Origin: Fusobacteriota bacterium
GTDB lineage: Bacteria > Fusobacteriota > Fusobacteriia > Bac17 > JAEWOZ01
Length of the DNA stretch: 10,369 nt
Reading direction: 5' to 3'
NCBI GenBank assembly: GCA_023399505.1
Contig: JAEWOZ010000107.1
Span: 1-10,369 of the forward strand
Every line of letters begins with the position of its first letter. The stretch's first letter is position 1. The position numbers and the translations under genes were made by a program. Of this stretch, positions 7,452 through 10,369 are shown in pieces. The notes under the pieces were generated by a model. It saw only the letters and a program-made list of their open reading frames with translations. It ran no database searches and was not told the origin of the DNA.

Positions 7452-7727
7452 TTTTATTTAATTTTAATATAAAATATATAAAATTGTTTGAGAGATCTAT
7501 AAATAATAAAATTTTGATACATTTAAATGAAGATTACCTTAAACATTTCACTTATATCCTTAAGAGTTAAAACTAAAGAAGTAGAAAGAGCCACCACCTA
7601 TATACTCCTAGATATTATCTTGTTTCTTCTTTCAAATCTTCCTAGGTAGTGCTCTTTATATATAGTTTTGCTTTTCTATTCAAAATAATTGCAAAATCTA
7701 ATAAAAATTCTATTTCCAATTGCTTAA
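7452..7727. other. Convergent intergenic region with imperfect inverted repeat
   Basis: This region lies between the 3' ends of the 581-aa (plus) and 742-aa (minus) genes. A small AT-only stem, ATTTTA-ATA-TAAAAT at 7461-7475, sits right after the plus-strand stop but is too weak to call as a terminator. A more GC-containing inverted repeat is at 7585-7657. No coding remnant was recognised. Confidence 0.5.
7585..7657 (-). repeat. Imperfect inverted repeat between convergent genes
   Basis: AAAGAGCCACCACCTA at 7585-7600 and TAGGTAGTGCTCTTT at 7643-7657 are inverted copies. On the minus strand they can form about 15 pairs (two blocks of 7 and 8) with one bulged G and one G-U pair; the plus strand has a C-A mismatch at the same place. 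The loop is 42 bases. Pairing better as minus-strand RNA suggests a transcript element 3' of the 742-aa gene, possibly a terminator stem, although no clear U tract follows. A small mobile-element relic is the alternative. Confidence 0.4.
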
Positions 7728-9956
7728 TTAAAAATTCTTGATAATGTGCTCAAAAATTTCTATGGGCAAATTTTGTAGAGAATATAATAAGCTAATATGA
7801 CTATGTACACTATCCTTTTCATTTTGAGAAGTATTAATATCCTTATTTAAAGATATAAATAAATGTATATAATCTTCTGTCATTCTTTTTACTAGCATAT
7901 ATGATAGTTCTATAAGCTTATCTTTTTTTAATTTTTCTTTAGAATAATTTAAGTTTTCACTTACATGCTTTAGAACTCCATCATTAAGGTGATCTTTAAT
8001 ATAAATATTAGCATCAGCCTCTATAAGTTTTTTTGCAACCTCTATGTGATCATCTTGTAGTGCAACCATTAATGCTGTGAGCCCATTATTATATTTATGA
8101 TTAATATCTGCTCCTGCTTCTATTAACAGCTTCACTATTTCACTATAACCATCTTGCGATGCCAATATCAAAGCTGTACGTCCTTCAATTTCTTTAACAT
8201 TAACATTCACACCTTTTTCTACTAACAATTTTGTTACTTCTAAATGACCATTTTGTGAAGCTAGCATTAATGATGTCCAATTATCTTTTTCTCTTTCATT
8301 TATATCCGCTCCTTTTTTTATTAATAGTTCTACTATCTCTTTATGTCCTTGCTCTGACGCTAGCATTAATGCCGTATATTTTTCTTTATTTTTATAGTTA
8401 ATATCGGCCCCCTCTTTTATTAATATTTTTACTATATCGGTATGTCCATTTTGACAGGTTAGCATTAATAAGGTCCAGCCATTATTATTTTTATAATTAA
8501 TATCAGCCCCCTCTTTTATCAATATTTTTACTACATCTGTATGTCCGTTTCGACAAGCTAGCATTAGAGCTGTCCATCCCTTATTATTTTTATCATTAAT
8601 ACTAGCCCCATCTTCTATCAATGTTTTTAATGTATCTATATGCCCATTTTGGCAGGCTAGCATTAGAGCTGTCCATCCCTTATTATTTTTATCGTTAATG
8701 CTAGCTCCTGCTTTTGTTAATATCCTTACAATATCTTTATATCCCTTTTCAGATGCAAGCATTAAAGCTGTCCATAAATTGTCTTCTTTGTCGTTGATTT
8801 TAGCCCCTTGTTGTATCAAAAACTCTACTATATCTACATTACCAATTTCAGATGCTAACATTAACGTAGTCCAGTTATCAACTTGTTTATCATTAATATT
8901 AGCTCCTGATTGTACTAATAATTTTACTATATCTATATTATCAGTTTCTGCTGCTAACATCAAAGATGTCCAATTATTAACTTGTTTGTCATTAACGTTA
9001 GCACCTGCTCGCAATAATAGTTTTACTATATCTATATTATCAGTTTCTGCTGCTAGCATTAATGATGTCCAATTGTTATTATCCTTGGTGTTAACATCAG
9101 CTCCTTTTTTTATTAACAACTTGACTATTTCTAAGTACCCCATATGACATGCTACCATTAAAGCAGTCCATCCTTTTTCCTCTCTTTTATTTACATTAGC
9201 GCCTCTATCTAGTAACATTTTCACGATTTCTCTAAAATTTTTTCTTACTGCTAAAATTAAAGATGTGCAACCACTTTCGCTAATTTCTTCTATACTATCA
9301 CCCTTGTTTATTAATAATTCCACAATTTCTGTATAACCATTGTCACACGATATCATCAAAGGTGTAAAACCATATTCGTCCCTATAATCTATAAGTATAT
9401 TCCTATTTATTAAAAATTCTACTATATTTTTGTCACCTCCTTCACATGCTATTATTAAAGCATTATTATGGTATTTATCTTTAATTTCTTTTATATTGAT
9501 ACTTTTCTCCTCTATGAATTTCTTAAGATTTTCTATATTTGATTTATAGCATAAAAGTAGAAAATATTTTTTGTCTTCAACTGAACCTTCAGTTACTATA
9601 TAATTTTTTTCATACATTAAATCCAAGAGTTTTCTTGAACCATATTCGAACCCATTTAAAGCTAAATCATATATTTTTATAACTTCTTCTTTAGTTGGCA
9701 GAAAGCCTTCTTTTATTAAAATTCTAATAATCTTTAGATTAGGCTCTTGCAAATATAAAGCTATTTCTAAAAGATTTCTGTTCTTATAGATAAAATTCAA
9801 ATTTGAACATTCTTTTATTAGAGCTTTAAAATCACTTTTATTGTTTTTTATTATAGCCTGTACTATATTTTCATTGATATCTTTATTTTTAAAATTTATA
9901 TTTTTAGAATTTTTAAAACAAGAAATTATTAAAGTTATTAATATTAGCTTTTTCAT
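7728..9956 (-). CDS. Ankyrin-repeat lipoprotein with C-terminal F-box-like motif (742 aa)
   Basis: Largest member of the family. Residues 1-13 (MKKLILITLIISC) are a lipoprotein signal with IISC lipobox. The N-terminal module (14-160) aligns position for position with that of the 543-aa paralogue (NFKNK at 21-25, KYFLLLCYKSNIEN at 130-143, NNALIIACEGG near 164). Fifteen ankyrin units plus a degenerate one cover about 163-665, mostly (G/N)WTALMLA with GADIN or GANVN loops. The 85-residue C-terminal module ends in LPIEIFEHIIKNF at the stop. Codons there differ from the paralogues at synonymous sites (TTG CCC against TTA CCT) while the protein is kept, suggesting selection on the motif. AAAGAGGT three bases upstream supports the start. 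Known ankyrin/F-box proteins of poxviruses and amoeba symbionts dock substrates through the repeats and SKP1 through the F-box; that role is inferred here. Confidence 0.95.
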   Translation of the reverse strand: MKKLILITLIISCFKNSKNINFKNKDINENIVQAIIKNNKSDFKALIKECSNLNFIYKNRNLLEIALYLQEPNLKIIRILIKEGFLPTKEEVIKIYDLALNGFEYGSRKLLDLMYEKNYIVTEGSVEDKKYFLLLCYKSNIENLKKFIEEKSINIKEIKDKYHNNALIIACEGGDKNIVEFLINRNILIDYRDEYGFTPLMISCDNGYTEIVELLINKGDSIEEISESGCTSLILAVRKNFREIVKMLLDRGANVNKREEKGWTALMVACHMGYLEIVKLLIKKGADVNTKDNNNWTSLMLAAETDNIDIVKLLLRAGANVNDKQVNNWTSLMLAAETDNIDIVKLLVQSGANINDKQVDNWTTLMLASEIGNVDIVEFLIQQGAKINDKEDNLWTALMLASEKGYKDIVRILTKAGASINDKNNKGWTALMLACQNGHIDTLKTLIEDGASINDKNNKGWTALMLACRNGHTDVVKILIKEGADINYKNNNGWTLLMLTCQNGHTDIVKILIKEGADINYKNKEKYTALMLASEQGHKEIVELLIKKGADINEREKDNWTSLMLASQNGHLEVTKLLVEKGVNVNVKEIEGRTALILASQDGYSEIVKLLIEAGADINHKYNNGLTALMVALQDDHIEVAKKLIEADANIYIKDHLNDGVLKHVSENLNYSKEKLKKDKLIELSYMLVKRMTEDYIHLFISLNKDINTSQNEKDSVHSHISLLYSLQNLPIEIFEHIIKNF
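8557..8693 (-). repeat. 38-bp perfect direct repeat at 99-bp offset
   Basis: The 38 bases at 8557-8594 recur without change at 8656-8693, encoding part of two successive repeats with the shared sequence DKNNKGWTALMLAC. The third unit downstream in the protein (YKNNNGWTLLMLTCQNG) is a close relative. Confidence 0.9.
8922..9055 (-). repeat. 35-bp perfect direct repeat at 99-bp offset
   Basis: The 35 bases at 8922-8956 recur exactly at 9021-9055. They lie in two successive units with the protein motif NNWTSLMLAAETDNIDIVKL, marking a second, independent unit duplication in this gene. Confidence 0.9.
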
Positions 9957-9959
9957 TTT

Positions 9960-9967
9960 ACCTCTTT
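9960..9967 (-). promoter_or_regulatory. Ribosome binding site of the 742-aa gene
   Basis: AAAGAGGT on the minus strand ends three bases before the ATG at 9956; the core match is good and the spacing short. Confidence 0.65.
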
Positions 9968-9990
9968 ATTATATTTTATTAAAATTTACC

Positions 9991-9996
9991 ATTATA
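9991..9996 (-). promoter_or_regulatory. Possible -10 box of the 742-aa gene
   Basis: A perfect TATAAT on the minus strand would start transcription near 9984, leaving a leader of about 28 bases, similar to the 607-aa gene. No good -35 box is seen at the proper distance (TCATAG at 17 bases), so this is tentative. Confidence 0.3.
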
Positions 9997-10053
9997 AAAT
10001 AATTTTAGCAAATCTATGACTCTATAATTTCCATAGAAATTAAAATAAATTTT

Positions 10054-10369
10054 TTATTTATGGCGACCATTTTTACTCAAATTTCCTTGAATAATGGAAT
10101 CTAATAACTTATCATCTTTAGCTTTAGTGTTAGTATTTAATGTCATTCTATTCAATAAATTAACTGTATCTTTATAACCTTTATTTAAAGCTATAATTAA
10201 ATCAATTGTACCATCTTTGGCTTTATGATTTATGTCAGGATTCATCAGAAATCTTGCTATTTCTTTATAACTGCTTTTCAATGCTAACATTAAAGTTGTC
10301 CAACTATAATTATTTTTTTCCATTGAGATTAGCTTCTTCTTGCATACTTCTTACTGAATATATTAATGC
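10054..10369 (-). pseudogene. Decayed ankyrin-repeat gene fragment (continues past right edge)
   Basis: An 89-codon open frame (10323-10054) starts with MEKNNYSWTTLMLALKSSY and holds one clear ankyrin unit followed by two poor ones (FLMNPDINHKAKDG, then DLIIALNKGY). The upstream frame, open from the right edge to the TAA at 10312-10310, reads ALIYSVRSMQEEANLNGKK, so the ankyrin sense crosses from one frame to the other within a run of seven A (10313-10319). Removing one A joins them as EEANLNGKNNYSW. The fragment has no Shine-Dalgarno sequence before its ATG, its repeats are shortened, and it ends GNLSKNGRHK without the 85-residue C-terminal module or F-box-like motif. It is best read as the decayed 3' part of another array member rather than a real 89-aa gene. 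Confidence 0.65.

Larger units (their letters stand above)
7962..9470 (-). repeat. Ankyrin repeat block, about 99-bp units, with recent duplications
   Basis: Fifteen 33-codon units and one degenerate unit. Several neighbours are nearly identical, at both DNA and protein level, showing recent growth in the middle of the block, while the first three units (residues about 165-260) match those of the 543-aa paralogue and are older. Confidence 0.9.

Noticed and set aside
7461..7475. AT-only hairpin just after the 581-aa gene as a terminator
   Set aside because: Six A/T pairs only, no G+C in the stem and no uninterrupted U tract; such stems are expected by chance at this base composition.
8698..9147. 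Plus-strand open frame of about 149 codons opposite the 742-aa gene
   Set aside because: Periodic antisense reading of the 99-bp units, not an independent gene.
3033..9470. Regular direct repeats that might suggest a CRISPR array
   Set aside because: The period is 99 bases in coding frame and the units encode ankyrin repeats; there is no repeat/spacer alternation and there are no cas genes.
861..9956. Possible alternative genetic code because of the very low G+C
   Set aside because: All tryptophans checked are TGG, at conserved ankyrin positions, and no in-frame TGA is needed to explain any gene.

Overview
The window is very AT-rich (roughly a quarter G+C by eye) and is almost entirely an array of ankyrin-repeat lipoprotein genes. 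Tryptophan is frequent and always TGG, and no complete gene contains an in-frame TGA. This fits the standard bacterial code and argues against Mycoplasma or Spiroplasma. Low G+C, an expanded ankyrin family and C-terminal F-box-like ends suggest a host-associated, probably intracellular bacterium. An amoeba parasite of the Dependentiae (Babela-like) type is my best guess, but the assignment is weak because no housekeeping gene is present.

Layout: (1) 1-707, minus: decayed ankyrin lipoprotein gene with at least four frame shifts, running off the left edge. (2) 861-2492, minus: intact 543-aa ankyrin lipoprotein with F-box-like tail. (3) 2799-4622, minus: 607-aa paralogue with its own promoter at 4656-4684. 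(4) 4623-5705: 1.1 kb intergenic region with a hairpin, a probable broken insertion-sequence transposase fragment (about 5153-5382) and a near-consensus promoter. (5) 5706-7451, plus: 581-aa ankyrin lipoprotein of a different subfamily, without the F-box-like tail. (6) 7452-7727: convergent intergenic region with an imperfect inverted repeat. (7) 7728-9956, minus: 742-aa paralogue, the longest. (8) 10054-10369, minus: decayed ankyrin fragment, broken at a run of seven A, running off the right edge.

The three intact minus-strand genes have the same plan: a short lipoprotein signal with Cys at 13 or 14, an N-terminal module of about 160 residues, a block of 33-residue ankyrin repeats, and a C-terminal module of exactly 85 residues ending in LPIEIFExIIKNF. 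Their length differences are close to whole numbers of 33-residue repeats. The C-terminus resembles the truncated F-box (PRANC-type) end of poxvirus and some endosymbiont ankyrin proteins, which recruit host SKP1/cullin ubiquitin ligases. The working picture is a birth-and-death array of secreted or surface-tethered effectors, in which repeats are gained by tandem duplication and copies die by frameshift. Function is inferred from domain logic only.
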